From an uncultured Acidovorax sp. (GTDB taxonomy: Bacteria; Pseudomonadota; Gammaproteobacteria; Burkholderiales; Burkholderiaceae_C), in NCBI GenBank assembly GCA_913774625.1, contig CAJYHL010000051.1, positions 62,001 to 126,000 on the forward strand: DNA of 64,000 nucleotides. The letters run 5' to 3'. The notes beneath the pieces were generated by a model that did no database searches, had not been told where the DNA came from, and was given only the letters and a program-made list of their open reading frames with translations. Position numbers and translations under genes: made by a program. This document shows positions 25,310 to 33,961 of this stretch, one piece after another (positions within the stretch are counted from its first letter, which is position 1; each line of letters opens with the position of its first letter).

Positions 25310-26523
25310 CTTCCATTCCCTCCAACACACCTTCTTCGCTGCACGACGACCCCGTCGTCATCGTGGGCGCCGCGCGCACGCCCATGGGCGCCTTCCAGGG
25401 CGACTTCGCCGGCCTGGCCGCGCACGACCTGGGCGGCGCCGCCATCCGCGCCGCAGTGGAGCGCGCCGGCGTGGCGCCCGAGGCCGTGGGCGAGGTGCTG
25501 TTCGGCAACTGCCTGATGGCGGGCCAGGGCCAGGCGCCCGCGCGGCAGGCCGGCTTCAAGGGCGGGCTGCCGCAGAGCGCGGGCGCCGTCACCCTCAGCA
25601 AGATGTGCGGCTCCGGCATGAAGGCCGCCATGCTGGCGCACGACCTGCTGCTGGCCGGCACGCATGACGTGATCGTGGCCGGCGGCATGGAAAGCATGAC
25701 CAACGCGCCCTACCTGCTGCAGAAGGGCCGCGGCGGCTACCGCATGGGCCATGACCGCATCTTCGACCACATGATGCTCGACGGCCTGGAAGACGCCTAC
25801 GAGCCCGGCCGCAGCATGGGCACCTTCGGCGAGGACTGCGCGGCCAAGTACCAGTTCACGCGCGAGGCGCAGGACGCCTTCGCCATCGCCAGCGTGCAGC
25901 GCGCGCAGGCCGCCACCGCCTCGGGCGCCTTCGCGGCCGAGATCGCGCCCGTCACCGTCAAGACGCGCGCGGGCGAGACGGTCGTCTCCACCGACGAAGG
26001 CCCGGCCAAGGCGCGGCTGGACAAGATCCCGCAGCTCAAGCCCGCGTTCAAGAAGGACGGCACCATCACCGCCGCCTCCAGCTCCAGCATCAACGACGGT
26101 GCCGCCGCGCTGGTGATGATGCGCGCCTCCACCGCCGCGCGCCTGGGTTGCCGGCCGCTGGCGCGCGTGGTGTCGCACGCCACGCATGCGCAGGCGCCCG
26201 AATGGTTCTCCACCGCGCCCGTGGGCGCCACGCAGAAGGCGCTGGACAAGGCCGGCTGGAGCGTGGCCGACGTGCAGCTCTGGGAAGTGAACGAGGCCTT
26301 CGCCGTCGTGCCCATGGCGCTCATGAAGGAGCTGAACATTCCGCACGACATCGTCAACGTGAACGGCGGCGCCTGCGCCCTGGGCCACCCCATCGGCGCG
26401 AGCGGCGCGCGCATCCTGGTCACGCTGATCCATGCGCTCAAGGCCCGCGGCCTGCAGCGCGGCCTGGCCACGCTGTGCATTGGCGGCGGCGAGGGCACGG
26501 CCATGGCCGTCGAACTGGTCTGA
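25306..26523 (+). CDS. acetyl-CoA C-acyltransferase (thiolase)
   Basis: A 405-residue thiolase. The nucleophilic cysteine is C101 in SKMCGSGMK, the NEAFAV motif and H361 in GHPIGASG form the second part of the site, and the general-acid cysteine is C391 in CIGGGEG. It cleaves or condenses acetoacetyl-CoA; next to leucine degradation it would split acetoacetyl-CoA derived from acetoacetate into two acetyl-CoA (inference). The start is in a 4-base overlap with aceK and is preceded by CAGGAGA. Confidence 0.94.
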   Translation: MTSIPSNTPSSLHDDPVVIVGAARTPMGAFQGDFAGLAAHDLGGAAIRAAVERAGVAPEAVGEVLFGNCLMAGQGQAPARQAGFKGGLPQSAGAVTLSKMCGSGMKAAMLAHDLLLAGTHDVIVAGGMESMTNAPYLLQKGRGGYRMGHDRIFDHMMLDGLEDAYEPGRSMGTFGEDCAAKYQFTREAQDAFAIASVQRAQAATASGAFAAEIAPVTVKTRAGETVVSTDEGPAKARLDKIPQLKPAFKKDGTITAASSSSINDGAAALVMMRASTAARLGCRPLARVVSHATHAQAPEWFSTAPVGATQKALDKAGWSVADVQLWEVNEAFAVVPMALMKELNIPHDIVNVNGGACALGHPIGASGARILVTLIHALKARGLQRGLATLCIGGGEGTAMAVELV

Positions 26524-26555
26524 CGGGCCGGCGCACGAAAAATAAGGCGGCCGCC

Positions 26556-27182
26556 ATGATCACCACCGAAGCCCAGCTGCGCGCCCTCTATGCCGCGCCG
26601 GCCGACCGCGCGCTGCGCAAGCAGCTGGACCGGCTGGACGCGCATTGCCGCCGCTTCATCGCCCTGTCGCCCCTGTGCGTGCTGGCCACCGGCGGCGGCG
26701 CGGGCAGCCTGATGGACGCCTCGCCGCGCGGCGGCCCGCCGGGCTTCGTGCAGGTGACCGAGGCCGGCGAGCTGCTGCTGCCCGATGCGGGCGGCAACAA
26801 CCGGCTGGATTCGCTGGCCAACCTGCTGCACGACCCGCGCATCGGCCTGCTGTTCCTCATTCCCGGTGTGGACGAGACCCTGCGCGTGAACGGCACGGCC
26901 CGGCTGCGCGACGAGCCCGAATTCATCGCCCGCTTCGGCGCCGAGCGCCAGCCGCCCCGGCTGGTGGTGGAGGTGCAGGTGCGCGAGGCCTACCTGCACT
27001 GCCCCAAGGCGCTGATGCGCTCGCGCCTGTGGCGGCCCGAATCGCAGGTCGAACGCGGCGTGCTGCCCACGCTCAACCAGATGATCCACGCGCAGACCGG
27101 CAATACGGCCCCGCCCGAGGCGCAGGAAGCGATGGTCGAGCGCTATGCGCGGCAGATCGCGGCCGAGCAGGGTGGCGAGTGA
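26556..27182 (+). CDS. pyridoxamine 5'-phosphate oxidase-like FMN protein
   Basis: A 208-residue split-barrel flavoprotein of the MSMEG_1061-type PPOX group. FMN-binding stretches are MDASPRGGPPGFV, LLLPDAGGNNRLDSL and the C-terminal KALMRSRLWRPE. These proteins bind FMN or related flavins but individual substrates are mostly unknown. It follows the thiolase by 32 bases in the same direction. Start ATG at 26556; the ribosome-binding site is weak (AAGGCGG). Confidence 0.88.
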   Translation: MITTEAQLRALYAAPADRALRKQLDRLDAHCRRFIALSPLCVLATGGGAGSLMDASPRGGPPGFVQVTEAGELLLPDAGGNNRLDSLANLLHDPRIGLLFLIPGVDETLRVNGTARLRDEPEFIARFGAERQPPRLVVEVQVREAYLHCPKALMRSRLWRPESQVERGVLPTLNQMIHAQTGNTAPPEAQEAMVERYARQIAAEQGGE

Positions 27183-27282
27183 TCTGCTATGGAATGAATG
27201 GCTGAATGCGCTTGATTCACGAGCGCTGCAGGCCGGAAGGCCTTGAGGAAGAGCCCGCCCGGGCGGCAGAAAGGAAAACGAC

Positions 27283-27951
27283 ATGTCCCTGGTTCTCGTG
27301 ATCGGCGCCTCGCGCGGCATCGGACTGGAGCTGGTGCGCCAGTACCGCGAAGCCGGCCAGCGCGTCATCGCCACCGTGCGCGACGCCGCAGGCCGCGACC
27401 GCGTGCAGGCGCTGGGCGCGCAGGCCCTCACCGTCGATGTCGCTAACCCGGCCAGCGTCAGCGGCCTGGCCTGGCAGCTCGACGGCGAAAAGATCGACGT
27501 GGCGCTCTACGTGGCCGGCGTCATCCGGCGACCGGGCGCGCTCACCCCGCCCACGCGGGACGACTTTGACGCCGTCATGCGCACCAACGTGCTGGGTGCC
27601 ATGCAGGCGCTGCCGCAGGTGGCGCCGATGGTGTCCGAGGCGCGTGGCGTGTTCGCCTTTCTGTCTTCGTCCATGTCGCAGATCGGCAGCGTGCAGAGCA
27701 GCGGATCGTGGCTGTACCGCACCAGCAAGGCCGCGCTGAACATGGCCGTGGCGGCCGCGCAGCACGACTATCCCGACGCCACGCTGGTCACCATCGACCC
27801 GGGCTGGGTGCAGACCGACATGGGCGGTGCCGGCGCCGCGCTGACAGTGGAGCACAGCGTGCGCGGCATGCGCGCGGTGCTGGGCGGCGTGACGCCTGCC
27901 GACAAGGGCCGCCTGCTGCACCACGACGGCCGCCGCGCCGCGCATTGGTAG
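27283..27951 (+). CDS. short-chain dehydrogenase/reductase
   Basis: A 222-residue NAD(P)-dependent SDR. The coenzyme motif GASRGIG is at 7-13, the catalytic serines are in FLSSSMSQIGS, and the Tyr-Lys pair is YRTSK (SxxxxxxxYxxxK order kept). It is slightly short for the classical family, and the typical NNAG motif reads YVAG (VALYVAGVIRR). The substrate is not deducible; its place between thiolase and acyl-CoA dehydrogenase genes suggests a hydroxyacyl or carbonyl intermediate, but this is weak evidence. Confidence 0.88.
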   Translation: MSLVLVIGASRGIGLELVRQYREAGQRVIATVRDAAGRDRVQALGAQALTVDVANPASVSGLAWQLDGEKIDVALYVAGVIRRPGALTPPTRDDFDAVMRTNVLGAMQALPQVAPMVSEARGVFAFLSSSMSQIGSVQSSGSWLYRTSKAALNMAVAAAQHDYPDATLVTIDPGWVQTDMGGAGAALTVEHSVRGMRAVLGGVTPADKGRLLHHDGRRAAHW

Positions 27952-28004
27952 CTGGCATTTCCTTTCACCGAGAAACACCGACAAAAGACACCGGAGACAA
28001 CATC

Positions 28005-29135
28005 ATGCTGCTGACCCCCGACCAGGAAATGATCCGCGACGCCGTGCGCGACTTCGCCCAGGAACAGCTCTGGCCCCACGCCGCGCGCTGGGACCGCGAG
28101 CACCACTTCCCCAGGGAGGCCCACCAGGGCCTGGCCGCGCTGGGCGCCTACGGCATCTGCGTGCCCGAGGAATACGGCGGCGCCGCGCTGGACTACGTCT
28201 CGCTGGCCCTGGTGCTCGAAGAGATCGCAGCCGGCGACGGCGGCACCAGCACCGCCATCAGCGTGACCAACTGCCCGGTCAACGCCATCCTGATGCGCTA
28301 CGGCAATGCGCAGCAAAAGCGCGACTGGCTCACGCCTCTGGCGCGCGGCGAGATGCTGGGCGCCTTCTGCCTGACCGAGCCGCACGTGGGCTCCGATGCC
28401 TCCGCGCTGCGCACCACGGCGGTGAAGCAGGGCGACGAATACGTCATCGACGGCGTCAAGCAGTTCATCACCAGCGGCAAGAACGGGCAGGTCGCCATCG
28501 TCATCGCCGTGACCGACAAGGCCGCCGGCAAGAAGGGCATGAGCGCCTTCATCGTGCCCACCGGCACGCCGGGCTACGTGGTGGCGCGGCTGGAGGACAA
28601 GCTGGGCCAGCACAGCAGCGACACGGCGCAGATCAACTTCGACGGCTGCCGCATCCCGGCCGCGAACCTGATCGGCGCCGAGGGCGAGGGCTACCGGATC
28701 GCCCTGGGCGCGCTGGAGGGCGGGCGCATCGGCATTGCCGCGCAGAGCGTGGGCATGGCGCGCAGCGCCTTCGACGCAGCCCTGCAGTACGCCAAGGAGC
28801 GCGAGAGCTTCGGCACCGCCATCTTCAACCACCAAGCGGTGGGCTTCCGCCTTGCCGACTGCGCCACGCAGATCGAGGCTGCGCGCCAGCTCGTCTGGCA
28901 CGCCGCCGCGCTGCGCGACGCCGGCCGCCCGTGCCTGAAGGAAGCCGCCATGGCCAAGCTCTTCGCCAGCGAGATGGCCGAGCGCGTGTGCAGCGCCGCC
29001 ATCCAGACCCTGGGCGGCTACGGCGTGGTGAACGACTTCCCGGTCGAACGCATCTACCGCGACGTGCGCGTCTGCCAGATCTACGAAGGTACCAGCGACG
29101 TGCAGAAGATCCTCATCCAGCGCGCGCTGGCTTGA
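28005..29135 (+). CDS. acyl-CoA dehydrogenase
   Basis: A 376-residue FAD-dependent acyl-CoA dehydrogenase. FAD/substrate motifs are FCLTEPHVGSDAS and QFITSGKNGQ, and the catalytic base is E361 in QIYEGTSDVQ, the standard position for short- and medium-chain enzymes and different from the liuA product. It could act on butyryl-, isobutyryl- or 2-methylbutyryl-CoA, giving the cell a second entry into branched-chain or fatty-acid degradation. CCGGAGA precedes the ATG. Confidence 0.93.
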   Translation: MLLTPDQEMIRDAVRDFAQEQLWPHAARWDREHHFPREAHQGLAALGAYGICVPEEYGGAALDYVSLALVLEEIAAGDGGTSTAISVTNCPVNAILMRYGNAQQKRDWLTPLARGEMLGAFCLTEPHVGSDASALRTTAVKQGDEYVIDGVKQFITSGKNGQVAIVIAVTDKAAGKKGMSAFIVPTGTPGYVVARLEDKLGQHSSDTAQINFDGCRIPAANLIGAEGEGYRIALGALEGGRIGIAAQSVGMARSAFDAALQYAKERESFGTAIFNHQAVGFRLADCATQIEAARQLVWHAAALRDAGRPCLKEAAMAKLFASEMAERVCSAAIQTLGGYGVVNDFPVERIYRDVRVCQIYEGTSDVQKILIQRALA

Positions 29136-29259
29136 CCGGCGGACAGGCGCTGCCCCACGTCGCCGAAGCGACTGGCGCGGCCTTTGTTCCGGGTCGTGCC
29201 CGTTGCGCCCGGGAGTGCCGGGCGTCAAGAATGAGGGCGTCATCCGAAAGGGATCCCCC

Positions 29260-30048
29260 ATGCCTTTTGCGCACGTCAATGGACAGAAGCTGTATTACGA
29301 AGACACCGGGGGCGACGGCCCGGCGATCATCTTCTCGCATGGCTTGTTGATGGACAGCAGCATGTTCGCGCCCCAGGTGCAGGCTCTGCGGGGCACGTGG
29401 CGCTGCATCAGCTGGGACGAGCGCGGCCACGGCCGCACGGCCGACCCCGCACAGTGCGCTCCCTTCAGCTACTACGACTCGGCCGACGACCTGGCCGCGC
29501 TGCTGGCCCACCTGGGCGTGCGCCAGGCCGTGCTGGCGGGCATGTCGCAAGGCGGCTATCTGTCGCTGCGCTGTGCGTTGACCCACCCGGAGATCGTGCG
29601 CGCGCTGGTGCTCATCGATACGCAGGCCTTGCCCGAAGATCCCGCCAAGATGGTGGGCCACCAAGCCTTGATCGAGGCGTGGCTGCAAGGCGGGCTGTCG
29701 GACGAGATCGCAGCCGCGGTGGCCCATGTCATCCTGGGCGATGGCTGGCCCGGCACGGCCGCCTGGCAGGCCAAGTGGCGCCAGTTCACGCCGGCCAACC
29801 TGCTGCAATGCTTCACCACGCTGGGTACCCGCGACGACATCAGCGCCCGGCTGGGCGCCATCACCGTGCCCGCGCTGGTGGTGCATGGCGCCATCGACCA
29901 CGCCATCGACCTGGAGCGTGCGCAGGCCATGGCCGATGGCTTGAAGCATGCCAAGGTGGTGGTGGTGCCTGGCGCCGGCCATGCCGCCAATCTCACGCAC
30001 CCCGATCCGGTCAATGCTGCCTTGGCGGAATTTCTGGGCGCACTCTGA
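29260..30048 (+). CDS. alpha/beta hydrolase
   Basis: A 262-residue alpha/beta-fold hydrolase. The oxyanion strand FSHGLLMDSSMF, the nucleophile elbow GMSQGG (Ser), the acid in HGAIDHAID and the catalytic His in PGAGHAANLTHP are all in place, as in 3-oxoadipate enol-lactonase or small esterases. The exact substrate is not recognisable. ATG at 29260 is preferred over an in-frame upstream ATG because the conserved FAHVNGQKLYYEDTG begins right after it. Confidence 0.9.
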   Translation: MPFAHVNGQKLYYEDTGGDGPAIIFSHGLLMDSSMFAPQVQALRGTWRCISWDERGHGRTADPAQCAPFSYYDSADDLAALLAHLGVRQAVLAGMSQGGYLSLRCALTHPEIVRALVLIDTQALPEDPAKMVGHQALIEAWLQGGLSDEIAAAVAHVILGDGWPGTAAWQAKWRQFTPANLLQCFTTLGTRDDISARLGAITVPALVVHGAIDHAIDLERAQAMADGLKHAKVVVVPGAGHAANLTHPDPVNAALAEFLGAL

Positions 30049-30099
30049 AGGAAAGTGCAAGCGGCGAAGGGGCTGGCTGCCCGCCCCGTGCCCGTCCGG

Positions 30100-30573
30100 C
30101 TACTGGCGACCGGGCCGCAGCACCACGGTGATCTGCCCGTTGACCTCCAGCGTGGCGCGCTCCACCTCGTGCAGGTGCAGGCAGCCGCCGGCACGCAGGG
30201 CGGCGGCCAGGTCGTCGGCCGAAAGCAGCTGCTGCTGCAGCATCTGCTCGTCCACGCGGCCCTCGCGGACCAGCTCCTTAGGCCGGCCGTCCACCAGGTC
30301 GGCCAGGCGCGGGAAGCGGTAGGTCAGGTGGGCCAGCAGCACGTGGCACATCAGCAGCGTGGCGGCCGAGATCAGCCCGCCGATCAGCGAGTTGTCGCCC
30401 GCGTTCATGGAGTTCTGCACCGCGTTCGAGAGGATCAGCAGCAGCACCAGGTCGAAGGGGGCGAACTGCCCCGTCTGCCGCCGCCCGGTCAGGCGCAGGA
30501 AGACCAGCAGGAAGGCATAGACCACCACGCCGCGGATGATGAATTCCCACCACGGCACGTTGAGCGAAAACAT
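30100..30573 (-). CDS. DUF421 (YetF-like) membrane protein
   Basis: A 157-residue protein with three N-terminal membrane helices (FIIRGVVVYAFLLVFLRLTG, then DLVLLLILSNAVQNSM, then a third after NSLIGG) and the soluble DUF421 domain (about 85-150) beginning at GRPKELVREGRVD. It lacks the longer C-terminal extension of the Bacillus YetF proteins. Inner membrane; function unknown for the family. It converges on the hydrolase gene and is divergent from the YchJ-like gene. Confidence 0.88.
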   Translation of the reverse strand: MFSLNVPWWEFIIRGVVVYAFLLVFLRLTGRRQTGQFAPFDLVLLLILSNAVQNSMNAGDNSLIGGLISAATLLMCHVLLAHLTYRFPRLADLVDGRPKELVREGRVDEQMLQQQLLSADDLAAALRAGGCLHLHEVERATLEVNGQITVVLRPGRQ

Positions 30574-30695
30574 CGGCGCAGACTCCTTCGGATGATGTGA
30601 CGGCGTGCCGCCATCATGGCAGCAACGCCGCGGGGCGTCTGCAAGAATGTTCCGCCGTTTTCTCCTTTCACCTGCCTTCCGCCGATCTTCTTCCG

Positions 30696-31109
30696 ATGCC
30701 TTCCGACGCCTCCCATCTTCCCTGTCCCTGCGGCCGCACCCAGGGCCGCGCCGCGCTGGCCTATGCCGACTGCTGCGGCCGCTACATCGGCCACTGGGAC
30801 GACTGCCCGGCACCCGATGCCGAAAGCCTGATGCGCTCGCGCTATACGGCTTTCGTGCGCGAGGACGGGGCCTATCTGCTGGCCACCTGGGACGCGGCCC
30901 ACCGGCCCGCGTCCATCGACTTCGACCCCGGCACGCGCTGGCTGGGCCTGGAGGTGCGTGCGCACCGCACGGCGGGCGAAGACCGCGCCGAAGTCGAATT
31001 CGTCGCCCGCCAGCGCGGTCCCGGCGGGCGTGCCCACCGCCTGCACGAGACCAGCCGCTTCGTGCGCACCGGCGGGCGCTGGTACTACGTGGACGGCGAC
31101 CTGCGCTGA
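30696..31109 (+). CDS. YchJ family (UPF0225) protein
   Basis: A 137-residue protein with an N-terminal SEC-C-like CPCG zinc motif (residues 10-13, partnered by DCCGRYI) and the YchJ core: ESLMRSRYTAFV, then LLATWDAAHRPA and the C-terminal ETSRFVRTGGRWYYVDG. Only a general NTF2-like fold with a zinc hook can be inferred; no reaction is known. It is separated from the hybrid kinase gene by just 2 bases, so the two are co-transcribed. Confidence 0.9.
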   Translation: MPSDASHLPCPCGRTQGRAALAYADCCGRYIGHWDDCPAPDAESLMRSRYTAFVREDGAYLLATWDAAHRPASIDFDPGTRWLGLEVRAHRTAGEDRAEVEFVARQRGPGGRAHRLHETSRFVRTGGRWYYVDGDLR

Positions 31110-31111
31110 GC

Positions 31112-32974
31112 ATGGCTGCGACGGACATCTCCTCGCCCCCGCCGGAAGACGACGACGCCCGGCCGTCCGCCTGGTCGTCCTCCATGCTGCCCGGCGAAGG
31201 GCCGGACCAGCTGGAGCTGGCCATGAAGCGGCGCCTGCTGCATTCGCTCTCCGAGCGCGGCTCCACCGAGGCTGCGGCGCTGGTCATTCCCGGCGTGCTG
31301 TGCTGGATGTACGGCCTCGCGCCCGGCCACCAGGGCATGTGGGCCTGGTGGGCGGGCTTCGTGGTGGCGGCCTGCCTGCTGAACGCGCAGCGCCGCCGCA
31401 TGCAGCGCGCCACGCGCAAGCCCGATGCCGACGCCGTGCAGCGCTGGGAGCGGCACTACGCCCGCACCGCCCTCATCGTGGGCCTGTTCTGGGCCGCGCC
31501 GCTGGGCTTCGGCCTCTACGGCAGCACGGTGGAATTCCGGCTGGTCGTCTATATCTGCCTCTGCGCCATCCTCGCGTCCACCGCCACCTTCGTCGCACCG
31601 CTGCCGCAGATCTTCTGGCGCTTCTATGCCGTGGTCTTCGTGCCCATGGCGGTGGCCGTGCCCTGGTCGTTCCCGCTGCGCTGGAAATACCTGCTGCCGC
31701 TCACGCTGCTCTATGGCGCCGTGATCGCGCGGCATGCCTGGGGCGGGCGCCGGATCATCGAGCAGCAGGTCGAGCAGGAACGCCAGCGGCTGCGGCTGGC
31801 CGAGCGCTACCGCCTCGCCAAGGAGGAGGCCGAGCGCGCGCTGCAGGAGCGCAACCGCTTCATCTCCACCACCAGCCACGACCTGCGCCAGCCGCTGCAT
31901 GCCATGGGCCTGCTGGTGCAGGCGGCGGTGCAGCGCAATGCCGACGCGCAGTTGGCCCCGGTGCTGCGCGATGTGCAGGACTGCGTGCGCTCGCTGAGCT
32001 TCATGTTCAACGCGCTGCTCGACCTGTCGCGGCTGGAGTCCGGCGCATTCGCGGCGCGGCAGGAAGACCTGCCTCTGGCCGCCGTCTTCGAGGACGCGGC
32101 CCGCCTGTTCGGCCCCGACGCGGAGCACCGGGGCCTGGGGCTGCGGGTCGTCCTGCCGCGCTCCCGCGACCCCTGGGTGCGCGCCGATCCCACCCTGCTG
32201 CGGCAGATGGTGTTCAACCTGCTGCAGAACGCGCTGCGCTACACGCCCGCCGGCGGCGTGCTGCTGGCCGCGCGCCCGCGCGGCGGCCGCTGGCGCATCG
32301 AGGTCTGGGACACGGGTTCCGGCATCGCCGAGCAGGACCGCGAGCGCATCTACGCCCCCTATGCGCGCGGCGAGGCCGGCCTGCTGGCCGCCGCCCAGGG
32401 CCATGGCCTGGGCCTGGCCGTGGTGGCCCGCTGCGCGCAGCTGACCGGGGCGGAATACGGCTTCGCGTCCCGGCCGCAGCGCGGCTCCTGCTTCTGGCTG
32501 GAGCTGCCGGCGGCGAGCCCCGGCGTGCGTCCCGCGCCGGCCGCGCCGCAGCGGCCGGCGGTGCCCCGCGACGCCTCGCTGGCCGGCACCTGCCTGCTGG
32601 TGGACGACGATCCGCAGGTCGCGTCCGCGCTCGCCCAGCTGCTGCAGTCCTGGGGCGTGCAGGTGCGTGCGGCCGCGGGCGGGGCACAGGCCCGCGCCTG
32701 GCTCGACCAGGGCTGGATGCCGGATGCCATCGTCTGCGACTACCGCCTCGCCCCCGGCGAAACCGGGCTGGCCGTGCTGCAGGAGCTGCTGAGGCGCTGC
32801 GGCCACTCGCGCGGCGCATTGCTCACCGGCGAGCATGCGGCGCCCGGCGTGGCCCAGGCGGAAGACGACGGCTACCTGGTGCTGCGCAAGCCGCTGGAAC
32901 CCGAACTGCTCTACGGGCTGCTGGCGCACTGGCTCGGCCGGCGCGATGCGCCGCAGGAGGCTGGAGCGCCGTAG
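31112..32974 (+). CDS. hybrid sensor histidine kinase/response regulator
   Basis: A 620-residue membrane kinase. About six hydrophobic helices (55-215) form the sensor part with no large periplasmic domain, followed by a coiled coil. The dimerisation domain has phospho-acceptor H256 in TSHDLRQPLHAM, then the HATPase module (N box LLQNALRYTP, G boxes DTGSGIAE and GHGLGLAVV). A C-terminal receiver domain has D543 in VCDYRLAPGETG. The small, helix-only sensor suggests it detects a membrane or intracellular cue. A LuxR-type response regulator gene converges on it 22 bases away and is the probable partner. Confidence 0.93.
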   Translation: MAATDISSPPPEDDDARPSAWSSSMLPGEGPDQLELAMKRRLLHSLSERGSTEAAALVIPGVLCWMYGLAPGHQGMWAWWAGFVVAACLLNAQRRRMQRATRKPDADAVQRWERHYARTALIVGLFWAAPLGFGLYGSTVEFRLVVYICLCAILASTATFVAPLPQIFWRFYAVVFVPMAVAVPWSFPLRWKYLLPLTLLYGAVIARHAWGGRRIIEQQVEQERQRLRLAERYRLAKEEAERALQERNRFISTTSHDLRQPLHAMGLLVQAAVQRNADAQLAPVLRDVQDCVRSLSFMFNALLDLSRLESGAFAARQEDLPLAAVFEDAARLFGPDAEHRGLGLRVVLPRSRDPWVRADPTLLRQMVFNLLQNALRYTPAGGVLLAARPRGGRWRIEVWDTGSGIAEQDRERIYAPYARGEAGLLAAAQGHGLGLAVVARCAQLTGAEYGFASRPQRGSCFWLELPAASPGVRPAPAAPQRPAVPRDASLAGTCLLVDDDPQVASALAQLLQSWGVQVRAAAGGAQARAWLDQGWMPDAIVCDYRLAPGETGLAVLQELLRRCGHSRGALLTGEHAAPGVAQAEDDGYLVLRKPLEPELLYGLLAHWLGRRDAPQEAGAP

Positions 32975-32989
32975 CGGGCGGCGGCCCGC
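32974..32989. terminator. short hairpin between convergent kinase and regulator genes
   Basis: A perfect 6-bp stem GCGGGC/GCCCGC with a 4-base loop sits in the 22-base gap between the two convergent genes. No T tract follows on either strand, so it is at best a weak bidirectional terminator or transcript-end protector. Confidence 0.3.
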
Positions 32990-32996
32990 AGTCCGG

Positions 32997-33692
32997 TCAG
33001 GAGTGGGCGGACGCGGCCTCCGGCACCTCCAGCCGCACGCCGCGCAGCCGGGCGATGGCTTCCACCCGGTTGCGCGCGCCCAGCTTGCCCAGCAGGGCGG
33101 TGACGTGCTCCTTCACCGTGTGCTCCGACAGGTTCAGCGTGGCGGCGATGTGCTTGTTGGGCCGGCCTTCGAGCAGCTGCGCCAGGATCTGGCCCTGACG
33201 CGGCGTGAGGCCCAGCTCGGCCGGCGAGAGCGGCAGCTCGCGCAGCTGCTGCACATGGGGCGGAGTGCCCGCCGCCTCGTCGAACCAGGTGCCGCCCTGC
33301 AGCACCGCCGTGGCGGCCTGCGCGAACACCTCGGGGCAGCGCTGCTTGTGGATGAAGCCGTGGGCGCCGCAGCTGCGCGCCTTCAGCGGAATGCCCGGGT
33401 GGTTGTCGCCGCTCACCATCAGCACCCGCGTCTGCGGCGCCAGCGCCAGCAGGTCGCGCACGCAGTGCGTGGTCGAGCCTTCGGCCAGCCAGAAGTCCAG
33501 CAGCGTCAGGGCGGGCTGGCCGCACGCGGCGATGGTGCGCAGCGCTTCATCCGTCGTGCCGGCGAAGGCGGCATCTTCCAGGCAGGGCAGCTGGCGCAGG
33601 AATTCGCACATGCCGCGGGCGACGAGCGGGTGGTCGTCCAGCACCAGCGCATAGCGCGAGTGCGGGGCCGGAAAAGAGGAGGGGGACGTCAT
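32997..33692 (-). CDS. LuxR/FixJ-type response regulator
   Basis: A 231-residue two-domain regulator. The receiver domain (13-130) has phospho-acceptor D66 in TLLDFWLAEG and the acidic start VLDDHPLV; its conserved Lys lies in HKQRCPE. The C-terminal LuxR helix-turn-helix (about 155-215) reads LTPRQGQILAQLLEGRPNKH, then LNLSEHTVKEHV. The start at 33692 is preferred to an upstream in-frame ATG because TSPSSFPAPHSRYALVLDD gives a normal receiver N-terminus. It converges with the hybrid kinase gene; the receiver of that kinase and this one could form a branched relay (inference). Confidence 0.92.
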   Translation of the reverse strand: MTSPSSFPAPHSRYALVLDDHPLVARGMCEFLRQLPCLEDAAFAGTTDEALRTIAACGQPALTLLDFWLAEGSTTHCVRDLLALAPQTRVLMVSGDNHPGIPLKARSCGAHGFIHKQRCPEVFAQAATAVLQGGTWFDEAAGTPPHVQQLRELPLSPAELGLTPRQGQILAQLLEGRPNKHIAATLNLSEHTVKEHVTALLGKLGARNRVEAIARLRGVRLEVPEAASAHS

Positions 33693-33851
33693 GGCAATCC
33701 GTTGGGCAAGGCCTTGGCCTGCGGTGGGAGGTCTGCACACGGCGTGCGAACCATCGGGTCTTCATCGCGTCCGGCAGGGCGCACGGCAAACCCGTCGGGA
33801 TGCAGTGTGAAACAAAAACCATGCTTTGGGGGGGAAGGACCGTACGGCCTT

Positions 33852-33876
33852 AGTGCAAATAATTTTCTTTTGCACT
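33852..33876. promoter_or_regulatory. inverted repeat, candidate operator
   Basis: Arms AGTGCAAA and TTTGCACT form a perfect 8-bp inverted repeat around a 9-base A/T-rich spacer. It lies in the 269-base region between the divergent response-regulator and repeat-lipoprotein genes, 85 bases before the latter's ATG. Symmetry and A/T content contrast with the GC-rich surroundings, so it is a plausible binding site for a dimeric regulator such as the adjacent LuxR-type protein. Confidence 0.5.
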
Positions 33877-33961
33877 GGGCGTGCGGTCCGGCCTGTTGCA
33901 ACGACGCAACGGGACGGGCTGCCACCGATCCACTCCCACTCAGCTACCACGAAGGATTGCC

